Origin: Veillonellaceae bacterium
Lineage (GTDB): Bacteria > Bacillota > Negativicutes > JAAYSF01
NCBI GenBank assembly: GCA_012523975.1
Contig: JAAYSF010000042.1
Coordinates: 1 to 60,334, forward strand
Length of the DNA stretch: 60,334 nt
Direction: 5' to 3'
In this document: positions 16,028-24,411 of the stretch, in pieces
Numbering within the stretch: the first letter of the stretch is position 1
How the letters are laid out: each line of letters begins with the position of its first letter
The notes under the pieces: model-generated
What the model saw: only the letters and a program-made list of their open reading frames with translations
The model's database searches: none
What the model was told of the DNA's origin: nothing
Program-made: the position numbers and the translations under genes

Positions 16028-17176
16028 ATGCTGCGTATAGGGATATTCTGGGTTTGCGGGTTTCGTGCTCAACTGACTGCTGAGGGTATTGGACGACATA
16101 TGATCAGACTGGCTGACGGACTACTAGCGGTTGATAGTCAGCTCGAAATTATTTTAGTCACTGATACGGTTAACTTTGAGGAAGCTGTAACAGCATTCTC
16201 ACATGTAGGGCGTAGATATGGAACCAGAATCAACTTTATTGCAGTCGATGACGTGGGATTAGTTAACGCTAATGCAGCCGTAGACATTTGGATTGTTCCT
16301 AATGCCGGGTTATGGAAGGCCCTTCAATTAAATAAACCGTTTATTCTTTGTCTGCATGATTTAGGTTATATCCATTTTCCTGAGCGGCCACAGGATAATC
16401 ATTCGCAGCTAATCGATACCGTTGTTCCGTATTTAGCGCAAAATGCTGCCGCTGTTGTGTGTAATTCAAATTTTGTAAGAGAAAATGAGGGGCTTCGCTA
16501 TCTTAAACTGCCGCCTGACAAGGTTAAAACTGTAAGATTAGCCTCTCCCCTGGAGGAATATCAGTCTTTCGGCATAATGGAAGAGGCCGCCTTCCGCAAA
16601 AAGTATGGCTTTACTACGCCATACTTTGTCTATCCTTCGGCAATGCGCTATTACAAAAATCATTACCGCCTTATCGAAGCTTTTATCAATTTCAGAAATA
16701 GCTCCAAAGGATATGATACTAATCTCCTGCTGATAATGACTGATAACTTTTTACATTACCCAGACATGCACGAAATCAAAGAGTTAGCCCCTAAGTGCTT
16801 GGATGAAACAGTTCGTAACAGCATTGTGTTTACCGGCCGCTTTCCTGCAAACGAGATGCCGTCTTTATATTCGTATGCTGCAGGGACGATTGTTCCAACC
16901 TTATTTGAAGGAAGCTGTCCATTTCCCATCCTGGAGTCGTCAATAGTTGGGACGCCGGTAGCTTTCAGTGATATCTCTGTTGTGTGGGAAGTGATACCCA
17001 AAACCAAAGAAGTGATATCCTTTGACCCTTATTCAGTAAAGGATATGGAGAAAGCAATATGCCGGTTATGGCAAAATAGAAAGCTTTGCAGTGACCGGCA
17101 GTTTAGAATTCCGGATCGTACATGGCAAGATGTAGCCCGCGAATATATTAGCATTATTCAGACGGTATTAAATTAA
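16028..17176 (+). CDS. Glycosyltransferase, GT4-like
   Basis: A 382-residue GT-B fold glycosyltransferase that transfers a sugar from an activated donor, probably to a surface glycan. The N-terminal Rossmann domain opens with RIGIFW. The C-terminal nucleotide-sugar domain has FEGSCPFPILESSIVGTPVA, the GT4 E-x7-E type motif, with a KNHYRLIEAF segment at the start of that domain. It is a paralogue of the gene at 19019: both share the PTLFEGSCPFP block and a FDPYS motif near the C-terminus. Start ATG with AAAGGAG. First gene of a four-gene rightward cluster; the acceptor is unknown. Confidence 0.88.
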   Translation: MLRIGIFWVCGFRAQLTAEGIGRHMIRLADGLLAVDSQLEIILVTDTVNFEEAVTAFSHVGRRYGTRINFIAVDDVGLVNANAAVDIWIVPNAGLWKALQLNKPFILCLHDLGYIHFPERPQDNHSQLIDTVVPYLAQNAAAVVCNSNFVRENEGLRYLKLPPDKVKTVRLASPLEEYQSFGIMEEAAFRKKYGFTTPYFVYPSAMRYYKNHYRLIEAFINFRNSSKGYDTNLLLIMTDNFLHYPDMHEIKELAPKCLDETVRNSIVFTGRFPANEMPSLYSYAAGTIVPTLFEGSCPFPILESSIVGTPVAFSDISVVWEVIPKTKEVISFDPYSVKDMEKAICRLWQNRKLCSDRQFRIPDRTWQDVAREYISIIQTVLN

Positions 17177-17194
17177 TAACTAGGTGGAGTGCAT

Positions 17195-17839
17195 ATGTTC
17201 CATAGCAACGATTTGCTTGTTATTGGCGGCGGCGGTCATGCAAAAGTAATAATTGATATATTGGCGCAACAAAAGACCTTTACGCTGGTAGGGATTATTG
17301 ACCGAAGAGACCGCATGGGCCAACATCTTAATGGAATACCAATTATTGGCGATGACAGCCAGTTGGAAAGCTTTTTTCGAAACGGGCTACGCAATGCTGT
17401 TATTGCAATTGGCGATAATCAGCGGCGGGCGGATTTATATGAAATTCTAAAGAAACTAGGATTCAACATTGTCAGCATAGCACACCCCTCGGCTGTCATA
17501 GCAGCCACAGTTCATCTTTCTACGGGCGCGGCAATTATGCCGGGTGCGGTACTCAACGCTGATTGTATGGTAAAAGAAAATGTAATTATCAATACCAAAG
17601 CCTCAATTGATCATGATTGTAGAGTAATGGAGCACTGTCATATCGCTCCGGGATGTACGCTGGCAGGCGGAGTGTCGGTAGGGGCGGGAACTTTGCTTGG
17701 TGCGGGTACAACTGTGTTGCCCGGTATCGATATTGGGGCATGGAGCATAATCGGGGCCGGGTCTGTTGTAGTTTCGGCGATTCCCGACCGGGTAGTCGCT
17801 TATGGCGTTCCGGCTAGAATCATTCGCCACTTAGATTGA
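17195..17839 (+). CDS. NeuD/PglD-type sugar O/N-acyltransferase
   Basis: A 214-residue acetyltransferase of the NeuD/PglD/PerB family. The N-terminal Rossmann-like domain starts LLVIGGGGHAKVIIDIL, and the C-terminal left-handed beta helix is built from hexapeptide repeats (roughly residues 95-205, AAIMPGAVLNA..., GAGTLLGAGTTVLPG). The catalytic His is probably in ASIDHDCRV. These enzymes acetylate an amino-sugar nucleotide, often the product of the neighbouring DegT aminotransferase. The ATG at 17195 is preferred over GTG 17189 because AGGTGGAG is then correctly spaced. It starts 18 bases after the GT stop. Confidence 0.9.
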   Translation: MFHSNDLLVIGGGGHAKVIIDILAQQKTFTLVGIIDRRDRMGQHLNGIPIIGDDSQLESFFRNGLRNAVIAIGDNQRRADLYEILKKLGFNIVSIAHPSAVIAATVHLSTGAAIMPGAVLNADCMVKENVIINTKASIDHDCRVMEHCHIAPGCTLAGGVSVGAGTLLGAGTTVLPGIDIGAWSIIGAGSVVVSAIPDRVVAYGVPARIIRHLD

Positions 17840-17874
17840 GTGGGTTTACATTAAATGGAAAAGGGGTGTAGACT

Positions 17875-18987
17875 GTGGACTTTATACCTGTGGCAGCACC
17901 TGCGTTTGCTGGAAATGAAGTCAAGTATGTAATGGACTGCTTGGAGTCAGTATGGATTTCGTCAAAGGGAAGGTATATCGAGGAGTTCGAGAATAAGTTT
18001 GCCCAATATATCGGCTCTAAGCATGCGATAACGGTCAGTAACGGAACGGTGGCGCTCCATCTCAGCTTATTGGCTTATGATATTAGGTCTGGTGATGAAA
18101 TAATCGTACCGACCTTAACCTATATCGCTACTGTAAACGCTGTTAGCTATTGCGGAGCAACTCCAGTTTTTATTGATTCAGAAATGGCAACCTGGAATAT
18201 TGATGCCGCAGCAATTGAAGCCAAGATTACAGCGCGCACCAAAGGGATAATCGTAACTCATTTGTATGGTCACCCGGTCGATATGGATCAAGTTATGAAG
18301 ATTGCCCGCAAATACAATTTGTTTGTTATTGAAGATGCTGCCGAGGCGCATGGCGCTCAATATAATGGGAATAAAGTCGGTTCAATCGGCGATATCGGAG
18401 TATTTAGCCTGTATGGGAATAAAGTGATTACCACCGGGGAAGGCGGGATAATTACAACCAATAATGATCAAGCGGCAAAAAAAATTAACTTACTGAAAAG
18501 TCAAGGAATGGACACCAAGAAACGGTTTTGGCATACCTGTATCGGCTATAACTATCGAATGACCAATATTCAGGCCGCTATTGGACTGGGGCAGCTGGAA
18601 CAAATCGACTGGCATATTGAGCGGCGCTTGCAAGTTGCCGCCTTTTATGAGCAGTATTTCGCGGGGAATGAAAAAATCATTTTACCGCCGCGGCAGCCCT
18701 GGGCAAAAAATATTTATTGGCTCTATACAATTTTATTGCCGCCGGAATTAGCCGTTTTCCGGGATGAAGTCATGAAAGACCTTGCCGATGCCAATATTGA
18801 GACTCGGCCGGTGTTTTACCCTATCCATTTATTGCCGCCGTATAGCAGACTTGCGGAAGGGCAATCTTACCCGGTCGCTGAGTTGATTGCACGCAGCGGA
18901 ATAAACTTACCAACGCATGCTAATATTTCGGAACGTGAAGTTGAGTATGTATGCAACTGTCTTATCAGGGCTGTTGAACGCTTGTAA
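17875..18987 (+). CDS. DegT/DnrJ/EryC1/StrS aminotransferase (sugar nucleotide)
   Basis: A 370-residue PLP-dependent aminotransferase acting on a keto-sugar nucleotide, nearest in pattern to PglE/GDP-perosamine synthase. The PLP lysine is in LYGNKVITTGEGG (about residue 183). The Asp of IEDAAEAHGA and the NGTVALHLSL phosphate-binding segment are present. The GTG start has AGGGGTG upstream. With the adjacent NeuD/PglD-type transferase it could make an acetamido sugar such as an N-acetyl-perosamine or bacillosamine-type residue. No 4,6-dehydratase is in the window. Confidence 0.9.
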   Translation: MDFIPVAAPAFAGNEVKYVMDCLESVWISSKGRYIEEFENKFAQYIGSKHAITVSNGTVALHLSLLAYDIRSGDEIIVPTLTYIATVNAVSYCGATPVFIDSEMATWNIDAAAIEAKITARTKGIIVTHLYGHPVDMDQVMKIARKYNLFVIEDAAEAHGAQYNGNKVGSIGDIGVFSLYGNKVITTGEGGIITTNNDQAAKKINLLKSQGMDTKKRFWHTCIGYNYRMTNIQAAIGLGQLEQIDWHIERRLQVAAFYEQYFAGNEKIILPPRQPWAKNIYWLYTILLPPELAVFRDEVMKDLADANIETRPVFYPIHLLPPYSRLAEGQSYPVAELIARSGINLPTHANISEREVEYVCNCLIRAVERL

Positions 18988-19018
18988 GCAGAAACTGAAT
19001 TATGGTTCGGTGATTACC

Positions 19019-20173
19019 ATGAATATTGGAATTTTTCTTGGCTATGAGGGAAAAGTAGCTTTATCAGGCGAAGGCATTATGCGCTACGCAGTTCGCCTCG
19101 CTGAAGGCTTGCTGGGCGTTGATGCTAATCTAAAAATAAGCGTAAGCACGAATCAAGAGAATGCTGCTGAAGTGCGAGAAATCTTTTCGCAAGTAGCAGC
19201 TTCTTTTGAAGATAGTATCCAAATAAACGATTTCCAGGATATAAAATTGATTGAGGAACGCGATATTGATGTGTGGGTGGTACCCTACGTCGGAATGGAA
19301 CTTGCGCTTAAACTACGGAAGCCAATAATCGTATGTTTACACGACCTTGTATATATTCATTTCAGAGAAGGATATTATAATATCTACCCCGATTTTTGCC
19401 GCCGCATCGACTATCTGGCCAGAGCCATAACTGAGAAAGCTGAGATGGTAGTATTTAGTTCTGAGTACGTTAGAGATAATGAAGGTTTATCATACTTAAA
19501 GCTTCCAGCAGATAAAGTCCGGCTTATAAGGCCGGCCCCAATCCTCAGGGAAGCTGACCTTGCAAAAGTAACGCCTGAAAGCGAGTTTAAAGTAAAATAT
19601 CAGTTGGCTAATCGGTATATCGTTTATCCGTCAGTTATTCGGCTGCATAAAAATCATGCCAGGCTAATTGATGCCTTTTTACAATTTCGTCGGAGCGCGG
19701 AAGGCCAGGGTTCTGAAATTGAGTTGGCCATAACCGACAATTATCAGACCAGTCCAAACTGTCAAGAGATAGCGTCGGTTTTAAAACGGTATCCTAGTGA
19801 AATCAGTGCGCTAGTACGGTTCTTAGGCCGACTGCCGTCTAACGATATACCGGCCCTTTACCGCTATGCGTCAGGCACGATAATACCGACGCTTTTTGAA
19901 GGCAGCTGCCCGTTTCCCATATTTGAATCGCTTGCGATGGATACCCCTGTGGCTTTTGGCAGAATACCGGTTGTTACTGAGGTGATCGAAAGTACGGCAC
20001 ATTTAATCACTTTCGATCCCTATTCGACCGCGAGTATAAAAGAAGCGATAGCAGCCTTGCAGCTAGGCAGCGGCCATATTTCACAACAAAAAGCCGCATT
20101 TAGCGGCTTTTTAAAAAGAAGCTGGCAGGAGGTTGCCAAAGAATATTTGCAGGCTATTTATTCTCGGAGTTGA
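19019..20173 (+). CDS. Glycosyltransferase, GT4-like (paralogue of the gene at 16028)
   Basis: A 384-residue GT-B glycosyltransferase. It begins MNIGIFLGYEGKVAL and carries the same C-terminal FEGSCPFPIFESLAMDTPVA donor motif as its paralogue three genes upstream. An N-terminally longer frame exists (from 18917), but it overlaps the aminotransferase gene. The ATG at 19019 has GGTGA and matches the paralogue's start. Its 3' end overlaps the convergent glycosyltransferase gene by 20 bases. Probably last of the rightward glycan operon. Confidence 0.88.
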   Translation: MNIGIFLGYEGKVALSGEGIMRYAVRLAEGLLGVDANLKISVSTNQENAAEVREIFSQVAASFEDSIQINDFQDIKLIEERDIDVWVVPYVGMELALKLRKPIIVCLHDLVYIHFREGYYNIYPDFCRRIDYLARAITEKAEMVVFSSEYVRDNEGLSYLKLPADKVRLIRPAPILREADLAKVTPESEFKVKYQLANRYIVYPSVIRLHKNHARLIDAFLQFRRSAEGQGSEIELAITDNYQTSPNCQEIASVLKRYPSEISALVRFLGRLPSNDIPALYRYASGTIIPTLFEGSCPFPIFESLAMDTPVAFGRIPVVTEVIESTAHLITFDPYSTASIKEAIAALQLGSGHISQQKAAFSGFLKRSWQEVAKEYLQAIYSRS

Positions 20174-21305
20174 AATCATTGATGGCTGAGCGGAAAACAT
20201 CCAGGTATTGCCGGGCGACGTCATCCCAATTATAGGTGATATCTGAGGAGCCTTTAACGGCTGATTTTTTGTACTTGTCGTATTTGGTAACTAACCGGTC
20301 AAGGGCGGCTAGAATCGATTCATATGATTCAGGATCGAACCAAATCACTTTAGCGCTGCGTTTGGCTAATTGTTCCCTCATAACGGGGATATCAGAACAT
20401 AGTACCGGGATGCCCAGATTAAGGGCTTCTTCTACCGGATAACTGCCGCCACCTTCAGAAAGGCTGGGCATAATTAATGCCTTGGCCTTTTTTATTAATG
20501 GCGTAACTAGGCTGTCGCCTATATAGCCGAGAGGATATAAATCTTTATCAACTTCGAGTCCAACCCGCTTAATCAGTGATGTCAAAGTAGGTAGGTAAGC
20601 TATTTCCGGCCACTCCGGAGGCTGCTTACGCAACTGATCGGTAAGGTAACCGAACAAAACAAGCGGGAGCTTTTTGCGCTGGGCAAATTTAGAATAGGCA
20701 AGTAAAAGGTTGTAGTGGTTTTTGTGCGGGGAGGTATTAGCCGGATAAATGATATATTCTGCGGGTAAGTTTAGTCCTGTTTCCGTAGGGACGTCAGCGA
20801 AGGCTTTGGCAGGCGATATAGCATGGGGAACTACAGCCGCTTCACGGCACTTTTCACCAAAATGCGCAATTAGCCGACTTTTTACATGTTCGGAAGAAAC
20901 AACAATTTTAGTGACCGTATCTAGCCAGTCTTTTGAGGTTTCCCAATATTGTCGGGTAAAGGAGCCGGTAACAAAGGGGGGCACATGGTCGAGGATGGTA
21001 GTATCATGGTAGGTTATTACATAAGGTTTATTAATTTTTGGGCAGGCCTGGCCATGCGGCCAAAAACAGTAGACCACGTCGGCTTCATTTATATAATTAT
21101 TGAAGGCGGGCGAATCTTCCCAATATACGATATTAATTTTTGAACTATCGATATTTGCTGTCCGCTCCTTGAATTGTGTTTCTGAGGATATTACCAACGA
21201 TATAGAGGCTACCTCAGGATTGCTGGCGAAGGCTTTAAGCAGATTAGTTAATAATCGGGAGCCGCCCCCAATAGAAATTACCGTACACCAAATAAGGATT
21301 CGCAT
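20154..21305 (-). CDS. Glycosyltransferase, GT4-like
   Basis: A 383-residue GT-B glycosyltransferase, more distant from the two neighbours. The Gly-rich start loop SIGGGSRLLTNLLKAF marks the acceptor domain, and PSLSEGGGSYPVEEALNLG is the donor E-x7-E region. PANTSPHKNHYNLLLAY begins the C-terminal domain. Start ATG with AAGGAGA. It is transcribed after the GSCFA gene (33-base gap) and towards the rightward glycan operon, sharing 20 bases of 3' coding sequence with it. Confidence 0.88.
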   Translation of the reverse strand: MRILIWCTVISIGGGSRLLTNLLKAFASNPEVASISLVISSETQFKERTANIDSSKINIVYWEDSPAFNNYINEADVVYCFWPHGQACPKINKPYVITYHDTTILDHVPPFVTGSFTRQYWETSKDWLDTVTKIVVSSEHVKSRLIAHFGEKCREAAVVPHAISPAKAFADVPTETGLNLPAEYIIYPANTSPHKNHYNLLLAYSKFAQRKKLPLVLFGYLTDQLRKQPPEWPEIAYLPTLTSLIKRVGLEVDKDLYPLGYIGDSLVTPLIKKAKALIMPSLSEGGGSYPVEEALNLGIPVLCSDIPVMREQLAKRSAKVIWFDPESYESILAALDRLVTKYDKYKKSAVKGSSDITYNWDDVARQYLDVFRSAINDFNSENK

Positions 21306-21338
21306 AGTTTTCTCCTTCCCTTAGTGTAGACTATAAGC

Positions 21339-22328
21339 TCAAGCATCATATACGCTTAATAGATGGTCAATAATCGCCAGAGTAAAGCTTGGCTGTAAAT
21401 GGATGGCATCATCGCGCCATACCGTTTCCCGGCGAGAATTCATCGCCATTTCAAAACTGGGGAAGTATTCGATTTCTTCATGGGCTTGAGCCCAACAGTC
21501 AGCCGCGGTACGCAGCATAGCTTTTGAATAAGTGTTAGCAGTTAGAATATCCCTGTTCGTAAAAGTAGCATATAGCGGACTAGGGCCCATCATTACGATT
21601 ATACGGAAGCCGGGCCGGCAATGCTGCTTTAAAAGCGTATAAATTTCCTCAAGGGCAGCCATATTTTGATTAAAGGTCGATACTTCAAATGAAAAACGGT
21701 TCGGGTAGTTTTCACTTATGCTGCTGGTAGGGGAAATATTAATATATAATTTTGTTTTATTATCAAACCAGACCTCAGCTACGCCGAGTGTAATCAGAAT
21801 AACATCACATTCGGTAATTTTCTTAAAAACATTGGTCATCAGGGCTTGGCGATACTGCAGAGCATCTAATTTGTCCGGTACCCCATTAAAAATACGGGTT
21901 CCGCCGCCGCCATGCAAATCTACGAAAAGGCCATTACGAGGGTCTTGAACAATAGCCTCTTCAGGAAACCGAAACTTCTTATCCAAGGCCCATCTTAATT
22001 CATTCAAGACAGAAAAGCAGTTGTACTTGCTAATGCCGTATTCCTCAATAGAGCAGCCGCGATTTCGCAAGGTTGTTTCTGCCTGGTGCTTATATTCTAA
22101 AGTGTGGAGGCAGAGCCTGCCCCGCTTAGCCAGCGCGAAATCTAGCTCACGGGCAAAGCAAGAGCCTATTACGAATAACTTGCTGTCTTTACCAATTATC
22201 GGTTTAGGCTGAACGTAAGGAATAACAATATCCGTGCTGTCGAGTCTTGCTTTTACGGAACTTGGGCCATAGTTCCAGAAACCGAATTTATTTTTTGTGA
22301 GATTCTGATATGCTTCGACGCCGTCCAC
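21339..22328 (-). CDS. GSCFA family protein
   Basis: A 329-residue protein named by its GSCFA motif (FVIGSCFARELDFAL, about residue 50). The fold is SGNH-hydrolase-like: the Ser of GSCFA, a Gly/Asn-type block (VILITLGVAEVWF) and a C-terminal Asp-x-x-His (DDAIHLQP) are all visible. Members are found in polysaccharide clusters and may act as carbohydrate esterases or acyltransferases, but no reaction is firmly established. The GTG start at 22328 has AAAGGAG upstream at a rather long spacing. It leads the two-gene leftward unit with the glycosyltransferase. Confidence 0.85.
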   Translation of the reverse strand: MDGVEAYQNLTKNKFGFWNYGPSSVKARLDSTDIVIPYVQPKPIIGKDSKLFVIGSCFARELDFALAKRGRLCLHTLEYKHQAETTLRNRGCSIEEYGISKYNCFSVLNELRWALDKKFRFPEEAIVQDPRNGLFVDLHGGGGTRIFNGVPDKLDALQYRQALMTNVFKKITECDVILITLGVAEVWFDNKTKLYINISPTSSISENYPNRFSFEVSTFNQNMAALEEIYTLLKQHCRPGFRIIVMMGPSPLYATFTNRDILTANTYSKAMLRTAADCWAQAHEEIEYFPSFEMAMNSRRETVWRDDAIHLQPSFTLAIIDHLLSVYDA

Positions 22329-22416
22329 TTATTTATGTCTCCTTTCTATGTCTTTGTTTCATTTTATGCTGCAAGCTAGATGATGGTGTTTAGAAGTCGA
22401 TTGAAATTGTCTTCCA

Positions 22417-22445
22417 ATTGGTTCACAGTAATTAAGGTGTTATAC
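22417..22445 (+). promoter_or_regulatory. Promoter in front of the truncated tRNA
   Basis: TTGGTT (22417-22422), exactly 17 nt, TATACT (22440-22445). It is placed relative to the tRNA-like 5' half much as the promoter of the intact tRNA-Arg(CCT) is. Confidence 0.55.
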
Positions 22446-22460
22446 TAATTAACGTTAATT

Positions 22461-22496
22461 TGCGCCAATGGCTCAGGTGGATAGAGCAGCGGTTTC
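22461..22496 (+). pseudogene. Truncated tRNA-Arg-like 5' half
   Basis: Thirty-six bases (GCGCCAATGGCTCAGG...GTTTCC) match the acceptor 5' strand, D-arm and first half of the anticodon arm of tRNA-Arg(CCT) at 24201, with about four differences. The sequence then breaks off in the anticodon loop and runs straight into a terminator hairpin. The 3' half of a tRNA is absent. It could be a decayed duplicate, a site where an element was inserted, or a small RNA with a tRNA-like head. Confidence 0.8.
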
Positions 22497-22540
22497 CAAA
22501 AACAATGGTTCCAAGGTTTTTTCCTTGGAACCATTGTTTT
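22497..22540 (+). terminator. Terminator fused to the truncated tRNA
   Basis: A perfect 19-bp stem (22497-22515 / 22522-22540) with T6 loop and T-rich tail. With the upstream promoter it would define an RNA of roughly 90 nt. Nothing else is apparent from 22541 to 22680. Confidence 0.88.
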
Positions 22541-22689
22541 TATTGCCCAAATTACTGCCAAAGTGCCGATTTGGGCCATCTGCCGTTATGCTAAACTCTA
22601 ATTCGGCTTAATTTATTAACTCCCAAATAGGCTTAAATACAATATTTATGTGGATTAATTTGTAAAAAAGAGTTAAAATTATCTTAAGT

Positions 22690-22776
22690 AAATATTGGCA
22701 AACTTACTGAAAAGTAAGGACGCAAAGCCATGAGTCTAAGATACCATTGGGTATTATGACGGTCAGGTTGCCGTTT
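22690..22776 (+). ncRNA. c-di-GMP-I (GEMM-I) riboswitch upstream of a GGDEF gene
   Basis: The aptamer shows the class-I pattern GGCAAACT...GAAA...AGTAAGGACGCAAAGCC, then GAGTCTAAG and the closing GTCAGGTTGCC. GGCAA (22697-22701) pairs with TTGCC (22768-22772) to close P1. It is followed by a small hairpin (TTTTGG/CCAAAA) and an intrinsic terminator, so it probably controls transcription elongation into the diguanylate cyclase gene. Confidence 0.92.
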
Positions 22777-22799
22777 TGGTCGAGCCAAAATGATTTTTG

Positions 22800-22822
22800 C
22801 CAGACTAAACGTCTGGTTTTTT
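22800..22822 (+). terminator. Riboswitch expression-platform terminator
   Basis: CCAGAC (22800-22805) pairs with GTCTGG (22811-22816), followed by six T residues. It lies between the aptamer and the GGDEF gene. Confidence 0.85.
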
Positions 22823-22864
22823 CATTTATTGAGATGTTCATAGCTGTAGCTATTGAAGGAAGTG

Positions 22865-24025
22865 ATGTCGATTAATACAATCCTTGCAATTCAGTTGAAT
22901 ATTTTTATGGTAATATTATTATTTAGCATTGTTGTGCATGGTTGTTTTAGGCTAAATAGAAAAGAAAAAGCTCATAGGCTGTTTTGGATATTAATATGCT
23001 TAACGACATTTATATTGATATTGGAAATTTTAAGTGTGGTATTAAATTCTAGTGAGTATATTAATTACATTGTTGTACATAAATTGGTTGATACATTAGG
23101 ATTCACATTAACGCCAGTAGTGCCAATTGTTGCAATGCTATACGCTTATAAAAAAATAAATAAGTTCAAAAAAATATCTATAAAGACGTTTGGTTGGCTT
23201 GCAGTTCCGTTTATTATTAATGGTATTTTATCGTTAGGTAGTTATCATTTTAATTTAATTTTTAGCATAACTGATGAAAACCTATATGTGCGGGGGCCTT
23301 TATTCTTTGTTTCACCAATGACAAGCTTTTTTTATTACATAATACACTTACTGTTTTTATATGATAATCATGAGAAAGTGAGCAAAGAAGAACTAATCAT
23401 ACTGGGCTCGCTCACGCTTTTTCCTGCTGTGCTGTCAATTTTTCAATTGTATTATTTCATTTATTTAACGATTTGGAATAGTATAGGGCTTGCAGTCGTT
23501 ATTAACTATATTTACATTATGCACGAACAGGCGAAACGTGACCCACTAACAGGGTTAGGTAATCGAATGGCTTATGAGGAATACATTTCAATTTGGAACA
23601 GAAAAAGCGATATTACTTTGTCAGTGGTCAATATTGACTTAGATGGCTTTAAAAAAATTAATGATGTTTATGGTCATCAGGAGGGTGATAAAGTATTAAA
23701 GTTCTTTGCCAGAAAACTGGAAGAAGTTTTTGGCGAAATAGGTTTTGCCATCCGTTGGGGCGGTGACGAATTTATTCTATTGCTGAATGAGAAAAGAAGA
23801 GAAAGATTAGAGCAGTATGTTAAAATACTACATGATAAAATTGATGAATATAATGATAGCAATGACAGAGCTTACCGTATCCAATTTAGTTGCGGTATAG
23901 CAATATATGATGATTCATTTGGAAATGTATATGAGTTTATTCAGCATAGCGATAAGCTCATGTACGAAGAGAAGCAAAAGAAGAAGCTATCTGAAAAGTT
24001 TGTAGCAATCCCAGTTTCCGATTAA
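22865..24025 (+). CDS. Membrane diguanylate cyclase (GGDEF)
   Basis: A 386-residue c-di-GMP synthase. The N-terminal half (residues about 8-215) has six or seven hydrophobic helices forming a membrane sensor. The C-terminal GGDEF domain starts at RDPLTGLGNRMAYEE (about residue 225) and has an intact active-site motif RWGGDEF. No RxxD inhibitory site precedes it, so product inhibition is unlikely. The gene is clearly more AT-rich than its neighbours and uses A/T-ending codons heavily, a possible sign of acquisition. The ATG at 22865 has AAGGA at short spacing; TTG 22853 is an alternative. Control by the c-di-GMP riboswitch upstream implies feedback on its own product. Confidence 0.93.
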   Translation: MSINTILAIQLNIFMVILLFSIVVHGCFRLNRKEKAHRLFWILICLTTFILILEILSVVLNSSEYINYIVVHKLVDTLGFTLTPVVPIVAMLYAYKKINKFKKISIKTFGWLAVPFIINGILSLGSYHFNLIFSITDENLYVRGPLFFVSPMTSFFYYIIHLLFLYDNHEKVSKEELIILGSLTLFPAVLSIFQLYYFIYLTIWNSIGLAVVINYIYIMHEQAKRDPLTGLGNRMAYEEYISIWNRKSDITLSVVNIDLDGFKKINDVYGHQEGDKVLKFFARKLEEVFGEIGFAIRWGGDEFILLLNEKRRERLEQYVKILHDKIDEYNDSNDRAYRIQFSCGIAIYDDSFGNVYEFIQHSDKLMYEEKQKKKLSEKFVAIPVSD

Positions 24026-24138
24026 ATGCGTTAATAAAGATATCCATTTGCGCCGAATTAGGTAGAGCCTGTCATCATGTAGGAAGAACGCTTAACCGAT
24101 TAGGTGCTGAACAATTGCCTGTACCATTAAACCCAATG

Positions 24139-24180
24139 AAATCAATGGTCTTTGACAACATACCATTGATTTGTTATAAT
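24139..24180 (+). promoter_or_regulatory. Consensus promoter of tRNA-Arg(CCT) within an inverted repeat
   Basis: A perfect TTGACA (24152-24157), 17-nt spacer, TATAAT (24175-24180). The -35 box lies in the loop of an 11-bp inverted repeat (24139-24149 / 24162-24172), which could be the GGDEF gene's terminator or an operator. The rest of the gap 24026-24138 shows no gene; it contains ATTTGCGCC at about 24046, echoing the start of the truncated tRNA. Confidence 0.75.
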
Positions 24181-24200
24181 GTCTTTTGTATTAAATACGT

Positions 24201-24277
24201 GCGCCCGTAGCTCAGGTGGATAGAGCAGCAGTTTCCTAAACTGCGTGCCGGTGGTTCGAGTCCTCCCGGGCGCACCA
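24201..24277 (+). tRNA. tRNA-Arg (anticodon CCT), CCA encoded
   Basis: A 77-nt cloverleaf. Acceptor GCGCCCG/CGGGCGC, D-arm GTAGCTCAGGTGGATAGAGC, anticodon stem GCAGT/ACTGC with loop TTCCTAA giving CCT, T-arm GGTTCGAGTCC, discriminator A, CCA encoded. Confidence 0.97.
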
Positions 24278-24287
24278 TAAAAAAGAC

Positions 24288-24333
24288 AAGGTCTGGAACG
24301 CATTTTTAAAAATGTGCTCCAGACCTTATTTTT
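24288..24333 (+). terminator. tRNA-Arg(CCT) terminator
   Basis: AAGGTCTGGA (24288-24297) pairs with TCCAGACCTT (24318-24327), with further inner pairing, followed by ATTTTTT. Confidence 0.88.
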
Positions 24334-24411
24334 TATTACATTTCGCTTTTCTCACAGAACAGTTTCATAACACATATTATATACTAGTGGAGTGTATAAG
24401 GAGGTATGTTA

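Noticed and set aside
24046-24075. ATTTGCGCC...GGTAGAGC as a third tRNA gene
   Set aside because: Only short, gapped similarity to a tRNA 5' end, no anticodon arm or T-arm; mentioned only as a possible repeat trace.
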